The notes below the pieces were generated by a model, which saw only the letters and a program-made list of their open reading frames with translations, was not told the DNA's origin and ran no database searches. A stretch of 64,000 nucleotides of DNA from CBDCWT01 sp965223305. GTDB lineage: Bacteria > Planctomycetota > Planctomycetia > Pirellulales > Pirellulaceae. The DNA lies in assembly GCA_965223305.1 (NCBI GenBank), contig CBDCWT010000031.1, positions 62,001 to 126,000 on the forward strand, read 5' to 3'. Positions 12,001-18,733 of the stretch are shown here, piece by piece; position 1 is the first letter of the stretch, and each line of letters starts with the position of its first letter. Both the position numbers and the translations under genes were made by a program.

Positions 12001-12078
12001 TCGACCGCGCGCCCTTCTGGATCGCTTAGGTCTCCGACTGCGCAGCCTGGGCACCAGCGGTGGGGTGTTGACACTCAC
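1..12078 (-). CDS. Giant secreted DUF4347 / Ig-PKD-like repeat protein (C-terminus outside window)
   Basis: One minus-strand frame is open from a GTG at 12078 (in-frame stop at 12094-12096, AGAGG about 8 nt upstream) to base 1, at least 4026 codons. Residues 27-38 read FESLERRLVLAG, like the LEPR-type N-terminal motif of planctomycete secreted giants. Residues about 41-187 match DUF4347 (VDPSL, HLISHGHVG, GDILLWGCDVAGG, TGADVAASTDLSG). Cadherin/Ig-like putative binding domains follow to about residue 850. Then come PKD/Ig-like domains with the recurring HTVVIDWGGG, a non-repeat domain (about 1083-1296), and an array of 122-residue units down to the window edge. The family is expected to be extracellular or cell-surface, for adhesion or matrix. 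No catalytic residues are evident. The C-terminus and any sorting signal lie outside the window. I checked the frame by translating samples along its length, not every codon. Confidence 0.88.
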   Translation of the reverse strand, partial: MSVNTPPLVPRLRSRRPKRSRRARGRFESLERRLVLAGSQIAFVDPSLWDGLSAELSAAVDEVVQLDGERDGIDQIAAYLAGRDSIAAVHLISHGHVGALSLGGTRELNAANISTYATQLATIGSALSVEGDILLWGCDVAGGEGKSFVDQLAEATGADVAASTDLSGPRNLGGDWNLEYATGVIEAPAILSTIDPQLVLSHFRGGSVTHTVSAAGVVELEVFSLWRQHAFETPFFVLNEGPSLGGANIGNFLLQSHDDQFGSGAELGGAIFNVARSTFSFDLAAAGLAPGTYYAIWQNGARVAGIRNPGGASVYWELETAIVWDGVNASASPTLLPATIDIVAQGHPYTQYLNSTDPDGTPVNYEFVVGLDDPHYGPANSITGINLDSLGGVNISAANTASLAQGRWVYKVRVTDGQGAYSERDVMVVVEDPLNPDDPNPHAPLLTPLGPQRVPVGTPLSLEIIGDDPNGEDVTVRSQLLPPGASMVEATARGSASSNFSWTPQPGQEGKYFVNFETFESGESVPIIDNELVEIEVVGVNRPPVLEAIGNQTVANGGTVTLVVNGSDADGDNLTFDAFFVPPGANFDPVTRVFSWTPPPSQYNNTFVGLTFQVIDDGVPSLSDQETIAITIGSGNQAPQFTPLSNITVPIDEEVVVNVVVNDTGAGQTITLTDVLRPIGSNFVSAAGNPPVSGVFSWTPTAADIGMHTVRLRAEDNGNPILNSIEEFTITVVEPAANFPPALGPLILSDSVIDENGAVTVSGVFLDSDLADTHAITITWGANETATTMTTTGPNPPGTELVNQGGGSWTFSASHTYLDDNPSATSTDDHTIDVRVTDQELGADSAQATLSVTNVAPAMAPLVLDTDIVEEGGTVTISGLFFDAGPSDVHTVIIDWGGGAPGQPAEGTTTITTVGPNPIGATLTDVGGGSWSFAASHEYVDDNSSGTQSDEYTIAVTVTDDDLGTDSDSATVTVVNVAPAIEGVVVTPTVNEQQVATLSGTIVDPGVMDSFTMGVHWGDGTSNSFTLGTAALDRADVAGDLLTWEPSSGAFSVEHQYRDDDPSGTPTDVLQVILTGVSDDDGGTAGVAAPTVAGNLFLTGHSILLHEHQAGYDTVILDFLRGAGTSDEIPRADYDIGYLREIDRGEPGEGAFGAVSEDSPLNLATGGGITSFLSGIDVLYVSSVFDIGGGLGVSALNAFKNNIAAFINDGGDVVVESSGALPTFYNFLPANAAVTGATIEGDTGFTATPPGQIIGITEAMINGHTAQNQFTSFDPSYTVFEVRGENVVSIGRGPGLESALSGFEVTVNNVAPSLGAVSLSSSTVVEGDSVTVSGTFSDPGLLDTHTVRIDWGGAPGQADEGDTVLTTAGPNPPSATLTDLGDGNWSFTATHQYQDDNPPATAVDEYSISVSVTDDDLGTDALVETIAIRNAAPTIGDLSLSSQVVPADGNVVVTGTFADPGADTHTIVIGWGGGTGGIPSEGTTIIPSAGPHPAGTTLTDLGNGTWTFTAVHQYLTSTPVPNSYTIAVDITDDDGGADSRSATIAVSDTGPRLNPLVVDSSTVMEGQSVTLSGIFAVGSAGTHTVVVDWGGGTGPQPAEGTVTLTTAGPNPAGTSLADLGDGTWSFSATHEYLDDNSTGTSADEYSIDVTVRDADGDSDAASTTVTVENASARLDPLFLDAATIDEGGLLTLTGQFTDDGQLDTHTVVIDWGGGSADQPSEGTTTLTTAGPNPPGTTLIDRGGGTWRFSATRHYLDDNPTGTPADDYTINVSVTDDDGGSDSEVTLVTVDNAAPQLGPLVLDTATVDEGGLVTLTGQFSDPGLLDTHTVVIDWGGGAADQPTEGTTTLTTAGPNPADTTFTALGDGTWSFSATHRYVDDNPTGTPADDYTINVSVTDDDSGSDSDSTLVTVDNAAPQLDPLVLDAAAVDEGGLVTLTGQFSDPGLLDTHTVVIDWGGGAADQPAEGTTTLTTAGPNPLDTTFTDLGDGTWSFSATHRYADDNPTGTPADDYTISVSVTDDDSGSDSDSTLVTVDNAAPQLGPLVLDAATVDEGGLVTLTGQFVDAGLLDTHTVVIDWGGGAADQPAEGTTTLTTAEPNPVDTTFTDLGDGIWSFSATHRYVDDNPTGTPADDYTINVSVTDDDSGSDSESATISTQNVVPVLEPLVLSTTSLSDDGKVTVTGTFNDAGLADTHTVVIDWGGGVDGQPAEGSTTLTTLGPNPDETSYADQGGGSWLFTATHTYPIAATSATSFTITARVTDDDGGVDLTTATVAVSNTAPQLGPLILDMTTIDEGGLVTLTGQFTDSGLLDTHTVVIDWGGGSANQPAEGTTTLTTAGPNPADTTFTALGDGTWSFSATHRYADDNPTGTPADDYTINVTVTDDDGGSDSDSTLVSVDNAAPQLGPLVLDAATVDEGGLVTLTGQFVDSGLLDTHTVVIDWGGGAADQPAEGTTTLTTAGPNPVDTTFTDLGDGTWSFSATHRYADDNPTGTPADDYTINVSVADDDGGSDSDSTLVSVDNAAPQLGPLVLDAATIDEGGLVTLTGQFSDAGLLDTHTVVIDWGGGSADQPAEGTTTLTTAGPNPLDATFTDLGDGTWSFSATHRYADDNPTGTPADDYTINVSVTDDDSGSNSDSTLVTVDNAAPQLGPLVLDAGTIDEGGSVTLTGQFTDPGLLDTHTVVIDWGGGAADQPAEGTTTLTTAGPNPTDTTFTDLGDGTWSFSATHRYADDNPTGTPADDYTISVSVTDDDGGSDSDSTLVSADNAAPQLGPLVLDAATIDESGLVTLTGQFVDAGLLDTHTVVIDWGGGSADQPAEGTTTLTTAGPNPLDTTFTDLGDGVWSFSATHRYADDNPTGTPADDYTINVSVTDDDSGSDSESATISTQNVVPVLDPLVLSTTSLSDDGKVTVTGTFNDAGLADTHTVVIDWGGGVDGQPAEGSTTLTTLGPNPDETSYADQGGGSWLFTATHTYPIAATSATSFTITARVTDDDGGVDLTTATVAVSNTAPQLGPLILDMTTVDEGGLVTLTGQFTDSGLLDTHTVVIDWGGGSADQPAEGTTTLTTAGPNPADTTFTNLGDGTWSFSATHRYADDNPTGTPADDYTINVSVTDDDGGSDSEATLVAVDNAAPQLGPLVLDAATVDEGGLVTLTGQFVDAGLLDTHTVVIDWGGGAADQPAEGTTTLTTAGPNPVDTTFTDLGDGTWSFSATHRYADDNPTGTPADDYTINVSVTDDDSGSDSDSTLVTVDNAAPQLDPLVLDAATIDEGGLVTLTGQFSDPGLLDTHTVVIDWGGGAADQPAEGTTTLTTAGPNPVDTTFTDLGDGTWSFSATHRYVDDNPTGTPADNYTINVSVTDDDSGSDSDSTLVSVDNAAPQLGPLVLDAATIDEGGLVTLTGQFSDAGLLDAHTVVIDWGGGAADQPAEGVTTLTTAGPNPVDTTFTDLGDGTWSFSATHRYADDNPTGTPADDYTINVSVTDDDSGSDSDSALVSVDNAAPQLGPLVLDAATIDEGGLVTLTGQFSDPGPLDTHMVVIDWGGGAADQLAEGITTLTTAGPNPVDTTFTDLGDGTWSFSATHRYADDNPTGTPADDYTINVSVTDDDSGSDSDSTLVSVDNAAPQLGPLVLDAATIDEGGLVTLTGQFSDPGPLDTHTVVIDWGGGAADQPAEGTTTLTTAGPNPVDTTFTDLGDGTWSFSATHRYVDDNPTGTPADDYTISVSVTDDDGSGDSNTRSLAVTNTAPSLGSLEPSTIAIPADGELSVVGTFNDPGLQDALTLTVDWGGGSGGQPVEGVTTITTEGPNPPGSQLVNLGNGSWQFTLTHVYAVAGGSYTITATVTDDDLGTASVATIVGVENAPPVLADLVLNVDSVDEAGEVTLTGSFVDSGVLDSHTILVDWGGDLPGQPGEGTTTITTLGPNPVGATLTNLGSGEWRFSATHTYLDDDPTTTSVDQYTILVTVTDNLLATDSMATSVAVTNVAPAMGALQVNAATIGEGDPVTVSGTFFDPGLRDTHSILIDWGGGQAGRPD
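740..6970 (-). repeat. Tandem 366-bp (122-aa) repeat array inside the giant gene
   Basis: The codons for HTVVIDWGGG (plus-strand CAATCGATCAC) recur near 1109, 1475, 1841, 2207, 2573, 2939, 3661, 4027, 4393, 4759, 5125, 5848, 6214 and 6580, a 366-nt period. Two divergent units sit at about 3298 and 5485. Units are nearly identical in DNA as well as protein, including runs such as GTGACCGACACATTGATCGT. Each unit encodes one Ig/PKD-like beta-sandwich with acidic, probably Ca-binding, DDNPTGT and DDDSGSDS segments. Flanking units towards 7300-9800 are older and clearly diverged. Confidence 0.92.
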
Positions 12079-12096
12079 GCGCGAGCCTCTGCTCTA

Positions 12097-12805
12097 CTTG
12101 TTGCCTCAACTCGAGCGCTGCGCTGCCTGCAGCGCAGCGTGCGAATCCACGCCGGGGGCGCGTCACGGTGCGTCAATCAGAGCTGCATAGCGAGGCGAAA
12201 TGAAAGGCCTCAAAGAAGTCGGATTGCCCCAAAATTAAAAGCGCGACCCGACAATAGAAGGCGCAATCGCCGCCTCTTCTTTACAAATGGCGTGTCTGTT
12301 CCTTCAAATTTCGCCTGTCATCGTACACCTCTGGTGGTGTCCGAGCAAGCCATTTGATCGGAGAGTTGGCAAAAGTTGAGGTGATTGCGCCCGATTATTC
12401 GCAAGATCGATGAGTGAAGCGACCTCTCCGCAGACCAGCGCTAGCACTGCTGACACTTAGTAGCCTGATCTTTTCAACGCACCCGCAACACTAGCCCGGA
12501 TTATTCATGAAGATCGTGGCGAGAGGTTGTAAGTACGTTCGTGGCAAGGAAGGCGAGCAATTCTTCCGCAGGCGTATTGAAGCAATACGTCGAGGGAGAA
12601 TTGTGAAGCATGACGAAGCCACGGATGGACTTACGACCTCGCAGCAGATCGCTCATGAATAATTCGGGCTAGAGGGATGTGGATGTTCGATCAGCGACCT
12701 GGGTCGTTGTTTTTGCCGGCCGCGCCAAACTTCTTTCGGAGTTTTCTCGAAGTTGAAGAACGTCAGCACTTCGCTCTTTCAACACGGCTCTTTTCAAACA
12801 CGCTA
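12097..12805. other. Intergenic gap with MITE copy 1
   Basis: About 700 bp between the start of the giant gene and the next gene. Apart from the palindromic element at 12491-12672 I see no convincing gene. A 72-codon plus-strand frame at 12139-12357 has no recognisable domain or start signal. The promoter of the giant gene should lie between 12079 and about 12490, but no clear -35/-10 pair stands out. Confidence 0.5.
12491..12672. mobile_element. MITE-like 174-bp palindromic element, copy 1
   Basis: The core 12495-12668 begins CCCGGATTATTCATGA and ends as its near inverted complement (CTCATGAATAATTCGGG), flanked on both sides by CTAG. The two halves pair along most of their length into an imperfect hairpin with CAATACG/CGTATTG near the tip. 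It has no coding capacity. It lies in the gap upstream of the giant gene, in the opposite orientation to copies at 50162 and 61504. Family assignment is unknown; an IS1380-like parent is only a guess. Confidence 0.8.
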
Positions 12806-13195
12806 CTAGGGTAGCCGCAGCCGGTGCTCGATGTGAATTCGATGCCCAGGCCAGTAGACGGGCGGAGCGTAGAACGGAGTTTGATAGTAGGGATAACCGT
12901 AACTGGGATAACCGTAACTGGGATAATGGGGCGAATAGTAACCGGGAAAGAAATAGGTTCCCCCGGGCACGATCACGCGGTGCCGGCGCTCGATGCTGGG
13001 AGTCCACCAGTTGCGGCCCGTCGTAGGTCCACCCCAGGGACGTCGAGCCGCCTGCCGCTGTTGTTCAGCCGCTCGGCGACGGTTGGCGAAATGGTCGTTC
13101 GTGCCGGCTGCAACAGCTGGCGAAGAACAAAGTTCCAACCCAACTGCCGAAACGACGAGCACCCCAACAGACCAAATCAGAATACGTTTTCTCAT
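12806..13195 (-). CDS. Small secreted Tyr/Pro/Gly-rich protein
   Basis: A 129-residue protein with a clear signal peptide (MRKRILIWSVGVLVVSAVGL, cleavage near AVAA-GT). An Arg/Gln-rich stretch follows (residues 38-52). A C-terminal half with PSYGYPSYGYPYY and repeated Tyr-Pro pairs resembles the low-complexity small exported proteins common in planctomycetes. No enzyme motif is present. It is probably periplasmic or surface-associated with a structural or unknown role. It stands alone, with no close co-directional neighbour. Confidence 0.75.
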   Translation of the reverse strand: MRKRILIWSVGVLVVSAVGLELCSSPAVAAGTNDHFANRRRAAEQQRQAARRPWGGPTTGRNWWTPSIERRHRVIVPGGTYFFPGYYSPHYPSYGYPSYGYPYYQTPFYAPPVYWPGHRIHIEHRLRLP

Positions 13196-13870
13196 GGCAA
13201 CAACTCCCTTTGACGCTCAGAACCAACCCCCAGCGGGGCCCTGCCAGTATTGCAGGTTTGAGCTAAACCGTCGAGCAATCGGACTGCTGGGGTACGCCGC
13301 CCCAACACTAGGGCAGATCTATAAGCAACTGGCGCACCAGGGAAGCTACGGCCAATCGCAAACCTAGCCTGATAAACAACTTGGTGCTTGGAACGTCGCC
13401 GGCGGCCGGGGCTTGGTAGCGCCGCTATTTCGATGTCACAGTGTCGATTTGAGGGCGCCGTTCTTAGCTACTTGTTAGAGAACACCCAGACATTTTCTTC
13501 GACCTCGCCCAGCCCGGGGTTTGAGGTTGCGCTTTTCACTGTTTGGCGGGTGCCAACCGGCGAAGTTGCCGCGTTTTTCGTAACCCGAAGCGTCAGCGAG
13601 GGGGAGTTGGTGTACCAACGCAAATAATTCCCTCGCTTACACTTCGGGTTCCGATTGAGACAAAATGCGCAATATCAACACTGATGCTTCGCGCTTCCGA
13701 TTGAGGTAAAGGCGCGACTTCAAAAGCCCAGAGCAGCGTTCTTCGGGGCTCGCAGCTTCGGAGTCACCCAACCGATGAGTTGCCGACTTTTCTCTTGTTT
13801 CCCGCCGTCCGATAATCAACAGCAAGCGACGGTTGTCTTGGGGGGGCCGTCGACGCTTGAGAGGTGCGCG
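13196..13870. other. Intergenic gap with hairpin repeat
   Basis: About 670 bp between a minus-strand and a plus-strand gene, so it should hold two divergent promoters. The only structure I see is the hairpin repeat at 13582-13650 and its degenerate flanks to about 13710. No gene is supported. Confidence 0.45.
13582..13650. repeat. Interspersed hairpin repeat (AACCCGAAGCG family), copy 1
   Basis: AACCCGAAGCGTCAGCGAGG and CCTCGCTTACACTTCGGGTT form an inverted repeat around a short GTTGGTGTACCAAC-like inner palindrome. The same unit recurs at 31263-31331 and 33910-33978. Each is followed by degenerate copies of GACGCTTCGCGCTTCCGATTG. It looks like a REP/BIME-type intergenic element, not a gene-specific terminator. 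Confidence 0.75.
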
Positions 13871-15403
13871 GTGTTAGTGCGACGTGGTTTGCTGCCAGCC
13901 CATCTACTGCTGCTCGTTGTTCTGTGTCAACGATGCTGTGCGCAAGACACAGTGTATCTGCCTCGAGTTCGTGTGCAGCAGGAAACTCAGCTCGACTGGA
14001 CATTTCCTGTCTTGCGCTACGATCCCGAGGTGCCTCCGGCGGATCTTCTACCGGAGTACGACTGGCGAAGGCAGACCTATGAGTTTTTTGGACCTCGACG
14101 AAGGACGGCCGAGCCGCTTCCGCTGCTGATCTTCATTTCGCCACAGAATTCCTCGGTCGGCTGGAAGTACTGGCGCCCTGTATGCCAGCGCCACGGGATC
14201 GCTTTTGCTGAAGTGCAAGACGCAGGAAATGCTGAATCAACTGCGAAGCGCGTTCGCGCCACGATCGAAGTTCTTGGAGACTTGCGTCGCCGGCAGAACA
14301 TTGATGTCGATCGAACCTATCTGAGCGGATGGTCAGGGGGTGCCGGTATTGCCACGTTGATCGCATGCCATCTTCCGGAGTATTTCGGAGGCGTCGTATG
14401 CATAGGAAACGTCGCTATGTTTCCGCCGCAGCCCTGGCTGGTGGATAGAGTACGTCGACGGATTAGCATTGCCACGTTATGCGGTGACGCAGAGGCCGCC
14501 GTTGCGCTTCCAGCCCGGCTTCTGCGGCAACACGAGTTTGAGGCGGCGTCGATCAGGAGCAGTACTCAGATCGTTCCGGGGATGGGGCACGAGATTCCTC
14601 CGCCCCGCTTCTTGGAGTCTGCTCTCTTGTGGATGGAACAAGACTTGCCTCGCCGTCGGCAGCTTGCCAAGGAATATCCGGCATCACGGATCGCTGACGC
14701 GCCTTCGCGCTCCGAGCACGCAGCGAGAGTTTTCCGAGACGCCGAAGTACATTTGAAGCGAGGGGAGGGTGCTGTGGTCGCGTTGCGTCAGCTCGGCGGG
14801 ATTGTTCAAAGATGGCCTGGCCTCCCGATCACAAGTGAAGCAGAACAGCTTCTAGATAGCTACGAATCGCGCGAGGCACGTCCCTGGGAAACGCTTTGGA
14901 AGGAAGAAGCAGCCAGGCTTCGTGTGGCTCGCGCCGAAGGGTTCGAGCGCCTCGCCTTGTCGAAGGGCAGTCGCATGCGAGGGTCGAAACGCTCTCAATA
15001 TGCCCGCCAGGCGTTGAAGCTGTGGGCGGACGTCACTGACGGCGATGCGTCAATGCTGGGCGACGTAGACAGGCTCGCTGCTCTACGTCGGATCACAGAG
15101 AACGACGTGCCTACCGAAGCGGCACGCTTGATACCGCTGACTCAAATCCGTTTTCAACTTGTTGGAAAGCAGACCAGGTGGGCAGCGTTTATCGCTTTCC
15201 AGGAAACCTTGAGACGCTACGGATATGAAGTGTTGGTTGACGATGAAGTCATCGAGGCGAAATCGCGCTGGATTGAGGTTGACGTTGACTTTGATCTAAA
15301 GTCTGTGTCATTCGGCCAGTTGGTCGACGCAGTCATCCGTCCGATGGGCGTACGGCACCGGCGAAAACAAAACCAGATTATATTAGAAATGGACGTTCTT
15401 TGA
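13871..15403 (+). CDS. Secreted alpha/beta-hydrolase (esterase-like) with C-terminal STN-like domain
   Basis: The frame is open from 13775, but the GTG at 13871 gives a proper signal peptide (hydrophobic LLPAHLLLLVVLCQRC, cleavage near CCAQ), so I prefer it. LPLLIFISPQ and YLSGWSGGAG (nucleophile elbow; Ser about residue 155) followed by a late GMGHEIPP histidine indicate an alpha/beta-hydrolase of the PHB-depolymerase/feruloyl-esterase type. The substrate is unknown. A charged helical middle leads to a final segment of about 80 residues (VDVDFDLKSVSFGQLVDAVI) that resembles a secretin/TonB short N-terminal domain; this match is tentative. The gene ends 32 nt before the FAD oxidoreductase, suggesting co-transcription. 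Confidence 0.72.
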   Translation: MLVRRGLLPAHLLLLVVLCQRCCAQDTVYLPRVRVQQETQLDWTFPVLRYDPEVPPADLLPEYDWRRQTYEFFGPRRRTAEPLPLLIFISPQNSSVGWKYWRPVCQRHGIAFAEVQDAGNAESTAKRVRATIEVLGDLRRRQNIDVDRTYLSGWSGGAGIATLIACHLPEYFGGVVCIGNVAMFPPQPWLVDRVRRRISIATLCGDAEAAVALPARLLRQHEFEAASIRSSTQIVPGMGHEIPPPRFLESALLWMEQDLPRRRQLAKEYPASRIADAPSRSEHAARVFRDAEVHLKRGEGAVVALRQLGGIVQRWPGLPITSEAEQLLDSYESREARPWETLWKEEAARLRVARAEGFERLALSKGSRMRGSKRSQYARQALKLWADVTDGDASMLGDVDRLAALRRITENDVPTEAARLIPLTQIRFQLVGKQTRWAAFIAFQETLRRYGYEVLVDDEVIEAKSRWIEVDVDFDLKSVSFGQLVDAVIRPMGVRHRRKQNQIILEMDVL

Positions 15404-15435
15404 GGCGACCCGCACGTTTGGAGTGGAGACAAAGG

Positions 15436-17637
15436 ATGTGGACGGCCGTCCTCCAGCTGAGCTTGGCTGCGCTCGGAATGTCACAGAACGTCCGGGCCGT
15501 GGAAGAAGTAAGCACGGATCTGCTTGTCGTCGGCGCCACCGAGTCGGGTTGGGCGGCGGCGATTCAGGCGGCGCGGAACGGTGTTAACTCGATCACGGTT
15601 GTGCACGACGGCGACTGGTTCGGCGGTCAGTTCACGGAGCAGGGTCTGGCCTGTGTTGACGAGAACAAAGGTGTCGGCAAAGTGGGCTGGGGTGTGCCAT
15701 GGCATCCGATGAAACGGTCCTTTCATCGGTCCGGGCTCTTTAAGGAGTTGATGGATCGGATCGAGGCGCAGAACAGTGCGCGATACGGCTCGCCAATGCC
15801 AGGGAAACCCTACCACGGTCCCTCGACGTTTCGTCCAGCTGAAGCGGAAGCAGTCTTTCGAGAGATGATTCAGCCGTATATCGAGTCAGGTCAAATAAGA
15901 GTGATCTGGCGTCGGTATCCCGTTCGGGCTGATGTAGTCGAAGCCAGATTGGCGGGCGTCTGGTTTGCGCCGCTCACAAGCGGTCAGCCCGACTTGCACG
16001 TCAGCGCGCCGCTCACGATCGATGCCTCGGACTGGGGTGAGGTGATACAGGTCTCCGGCGCGGCGTTCGAATGTGGGCCGGATCCCCGGTCCAGATACGA
16101 CGAACCGAGCGCACCCACCGATTTGAGCGACAACCCGCCAAACGAAATGAACCCGATTACGTGGGCCATGATCGTCGTGGAATCGGAGATTGAAACGCCG
16201 ATCGCGAAACCGCATGGATTTGACGATCGCAACTACCCGCGGGCGTCGCATCTCAGCTTGGACGTGTTTCGGGAATTGAAATGGGACCATCCGAATCCAG
16301 GCTTGGGGAGTATCCGCCATTGGCCAACGGCTGAGGAAGCGCCCAAACGCCAGTTGACCGTCTTTACAGTGAGGCGGCTGGTCGACGGTTTTACGAGCGA
16401 AGACGGAAAGACATCGATTCTGTTGAACTACATGAATGGTCAGGATTATCCGCTCGAGCGCCTCCCTCGGCGGGTTGTCGAGGCACTCGAAGCAACGGAA
16501 CCCGGTGCTTCGACGAAGAACATCGTGGCCATGAACCGCGGACAGCGGCAGATCATCTTCGACGACGCCAAGCGGCATGCGTTGGGCGTGCTTTACCACC
16601 TGCAGAACTTCGTTCACGAGCGGGCGGAGGATAAGACGAACAGCTTTCGCGGCTATCGACTTAGCAAAGAGTTCCAGACGCCGGACGATTTGCCTCCCAA
16701 GCCGTACCTGCGCGAGTCCTTGCGTCTGAAAGCCATGTACATGATGCGCGAACAAGACGGGCGCAATCGGGATGGCCGGACCAAAGACGCGGCGCGGGAA
16801 CGCTTTGCCCACGTGATGTATCCAGACGGAGTGTTCGCTTGGCAGTTCCACTACGACTTTCACCGCACGGGACGCACCTATCTCCAAGAAGAGAGTACAA
16901 GCGGACCGTGGATTGACTACCACAAGCCAAATCGGCACACCAAGTTTGTCAGCGATCGGAGTGTCTTTCCGCTGCGAAGTTTGATCCCGGAAACCATGGA
17001 CGGATTGATCGGAGCTCAGGGTAATGTCGGCTTCAGTAGCATCGTTAGTGCCGCCATCAGGCTGCACGATCAGCGAATTCACATAGGTCAGGCAGCTGGG
17101 GCCACGGCCGCGGTGGCGCTACGCGAACAGCTTCAGCCCCGGGCGATCCCTCTACATCGTGACCACCTGGAAGCGGTTCGCCATGCGCTCTGTGGCGGCG
17201 TGGAAGATGCCGTGGCGCTCTTACTCTGGCCGTGGCGGGACCTTGACCCATCGCACCCGGCCTTCGTCGCTGTGAATCGCCTGGCGGCACTAGGCGCACT
17301 GCCTATCGATCCTCGCGAAGTTGACTTCCGTCCGGACGCCATTGCCAGCAGAGAATGGCGCGATCGTGTGATGAAGAGTAGTTGTCTCGCGAGCGTCCAC
17401 GACCAGCGGTTGGCCTCGGAGCCGGCCGCGTCGAATATGACTCGGGGCGAGTTGTGCCAGCTCGTATGGGAACAGCTTGAGCAACGAGGATTCGGCCAGT
17501 TCGAGTTTCACCACATGACGCCGCATGACGCAGATGATGACGGCATCGCAAATGGTGATGATCCGCTGCCTTTTACTCCAGTGGATCCGATTGTCTTTCG
17601 GATTGATGGGGAAACGTCCCGTACGAGTGATCCCTAA
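15436..17637 (+). CDS. Secreted FAD-dependent oxidoreductase (FAD_oxidored family)
   Basis: The chosen ATG has AAAGG just upstream and begins a signal peptide (MWTAVLQLSLAALGM, Ala-rich cleavage site). A TTG at 15400 is an in-frame alternative overlapping the previous stop. The mature protein opens with a dinucleotide-binding fold, TDLLVVGATESGWAAAIQAA, then GGQFTEQGLACVDEN. This pattern is typical of PF12831 FAD oxidoreductases, which are abundant in planctomycetes and often of unknown substrate. GAQGNVGFSS near residue 520 fits the C-terminal FAD contact. The tail has DADDDGIANGDDPLPF, a thrombospondin-type-3/dockerin-like Ca-binding loop. Length (733 aa) is normal. It probably acts outside the cytoplasm, in an operon with the preceding hydrolase. 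Confidence 0.82.
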   Translation: MWTAVLQLSLAALGMSQNVRAVEEVSTDLLVVGATESGWAAAIQAARNGVNSITVVHDGDWFGGQFTEQGLACVDENKGVGKVGWGVPWHPMKRSFHRSGLFKELMDRIEAQNSARYGSPMPGKPYHGPSTFRPAEAEAVFREMIQPYIESGQIRVIWRRYPVRADVVEARLAGVWFAPLTSGQPDLHVSAPLTIDASDWGEVIQVSGAAFECGPDPRSRYDEPSAPTDLSDNPPNEMNPITWAMIVVESEIETPIAKPHGFDDRNYPRASHLSLDVFRELKWDHPNPGLGSIRHWPTAEEAPKRQLTVFTVRRLVDGFTSEDGKTSILLNYMNGQDYPLERLPRRVVEALEATEPGASTKNIVAMNRGQRQIIFDDAKRHALGVLYHLQNFVHERAEDKTNSFRGYRLSKEFQTPDDLPPKPYLRESLRLKAMYMMREQDGRNRDGRTKDAARERFAHVMYPDGVFAWQFHYDFHRTGRTYLQEESTSGPWIDYHKPNRHTKFVSDRSVFPLRSLIPETMDGLIGAQGNVGFSSIVSAAIRLHDQRIHIGQAAGATAAVALREQLQPRAIPLHRDHLEAVRHALCGGVEDAVALLLWPWRDLDPSHPAFVAVNRLAALGALPIDPREVDFRPDAIASREWRDRVMKSSCLASVHDQRLASEPAASNMTRGELCQLVWEQLEQRGFGQFEFHHMTPHDADDDGIANGDDPLPFTPVDPIVFRIDGETSRTSDP

Positions 17638-17767
17638 CTGTCATGGCGCCGAGCGTTGCCAAGCTGAGAGCAAAGTTCTTCACGGCCTTCAAATCGGCGG
17701 CATGAGCTACTGATTTGGCATCCCTGCGACGCGGCAGGCACGTCGAGAAAGTCAGCAGGCTGCTAGC

Positions 17768-18265
17768 TTACGAAGCGGTCTTCTGGCTCACGCGGTATGC
17801 AACGACTCCACCTACCACCAAACCGATGGGGACGGCGTAGCTCCAGGGAATCGCGTGAAGCTGCCCTCGTACGGTCGTCGCCTCGTTGACCATCAGCAGC
17901 TCCTTCGCTGCGGAGGGCGGCGCGGTTCCGCCGGCCCAAAGCCGACAGACTCGCACATCGTGAGGCGAGCGAAGAACGTAGAGGCCGGGGCGAAGATTCG
18001 CGAAGAGGAACGAGCCATCCCCTGCAGAGGGTTGGGTGGCCAGGACTTGCCCGTTCTGCCCGATGAGGTCGATGGCAACTCCACGAGCACTGGCCCCTGA
18101 GCTAGTCAGCAGGACTCCCCGCAGGCCGCCTGCTGCATCCAATGACAAGTCGATCGTGTCGACTGTCTCGAAGTACGGCGGTCCGGCAGAGAGGGCAGGC
18201 TGGGCCGAACCATAGAGAGCGATTACCAGCCCGAGGAGCGTGAAAAACAGGATCTTACTCGTCAT
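17768..18265 (-). CDS. Secreted/membrane-anchored carboxypeptidase-regulatory-like protein
   Basis: 165 residues: an N-terminal signal peptide (ILFFTLLGLVIALYG), then a beta-rich segment (residues about 38-100, GLRGVLLTSSGASARGVAIDLIG...GSFLFANLRPGLYVLR) matching the CarboxypepD_reg-like fold. A C-terminal hydrophobic helix (VPIGLVVGGVVAYRV) is followed by a short basic tail. It is a small exported protein held in the membrane by its C-terminus, and its function is unknown. It is convergent with the FAD oxidoreductase. Confidence 0.7.
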   Translation of the reverse strand: MTSKILFFTLLGLVIALYGSAQPALSAGPPYFETVDTIDLSLDAAGGLRGVLLTSSGASARGVAIDLIGQNGQVLATQPSAGDGSFLFANLRPGLYVLRSPHDVRVCRLWAGGTAPPSAAKELLMVNEATTVRGQLHAIPWSYAVPIGLVVGGVVAYRVSQKTAS

Positions 18266-18733
18266 GCGATTCGTTCCCTTTCAGGATGGCAGCCGATAAT
18301 CGCCCCGGCCTGTAATACGCCGCTCTTCCGCCCGTCTCATACAACTCGTCTTCGCCAAAAGTCTCTTACAGCCCTCACATTGGCAATCATCGGCTAGGCT
18401 CAGGCCGGACACTCGATGGTATTAGCAGAACCGATCCACAACTGGCGACCAGTGGGACGGGATGTGCGGGTTGTTCCGATCCAAAGGACTCAGGTGGCTA
18501 TGCCGGGTCGCGGCCGTGGATTCGCCATCACCACTACAAACGGAACGATCGGCCCAGCGTCTGGCCATAGCGAGGCGAGTAGGTTCCCATCGGCGGTCTG
18601 CGAGAGGGAAGGGCGATGGCTGATCATGACGTATTTTTTTAGAGCCGAGCCTAGGCACCGGCACCGTGACCACTCATAGCGATTGCTCAATCGCGCTTTT
18701 GCGTTCTTTACGCTGCTGACTATCGAGGGAAAT
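18266..18733. other. Divergent intergenic region
   Basis: About 470 bp between two divergently transcribed genes. Short overlapping frames exist on both strands (18416-18679, 18422-18673), but neither shows a domain, signal peptide or RBS. GAGGGA at 18725-18730 is the ribosome-binding site of the next gene. Confidence 0.45.

Noticed and set aside
12139..12357. 72-codon plus-strand frame
   Set aside because: No domain, no RBS, composition like non-coding DNA upstream of the giant gene.
18416..18679. Overlapping small frames on both strands
   Set aside because: No signal peptide, domain or RBS; lies in a divergent promoter region.
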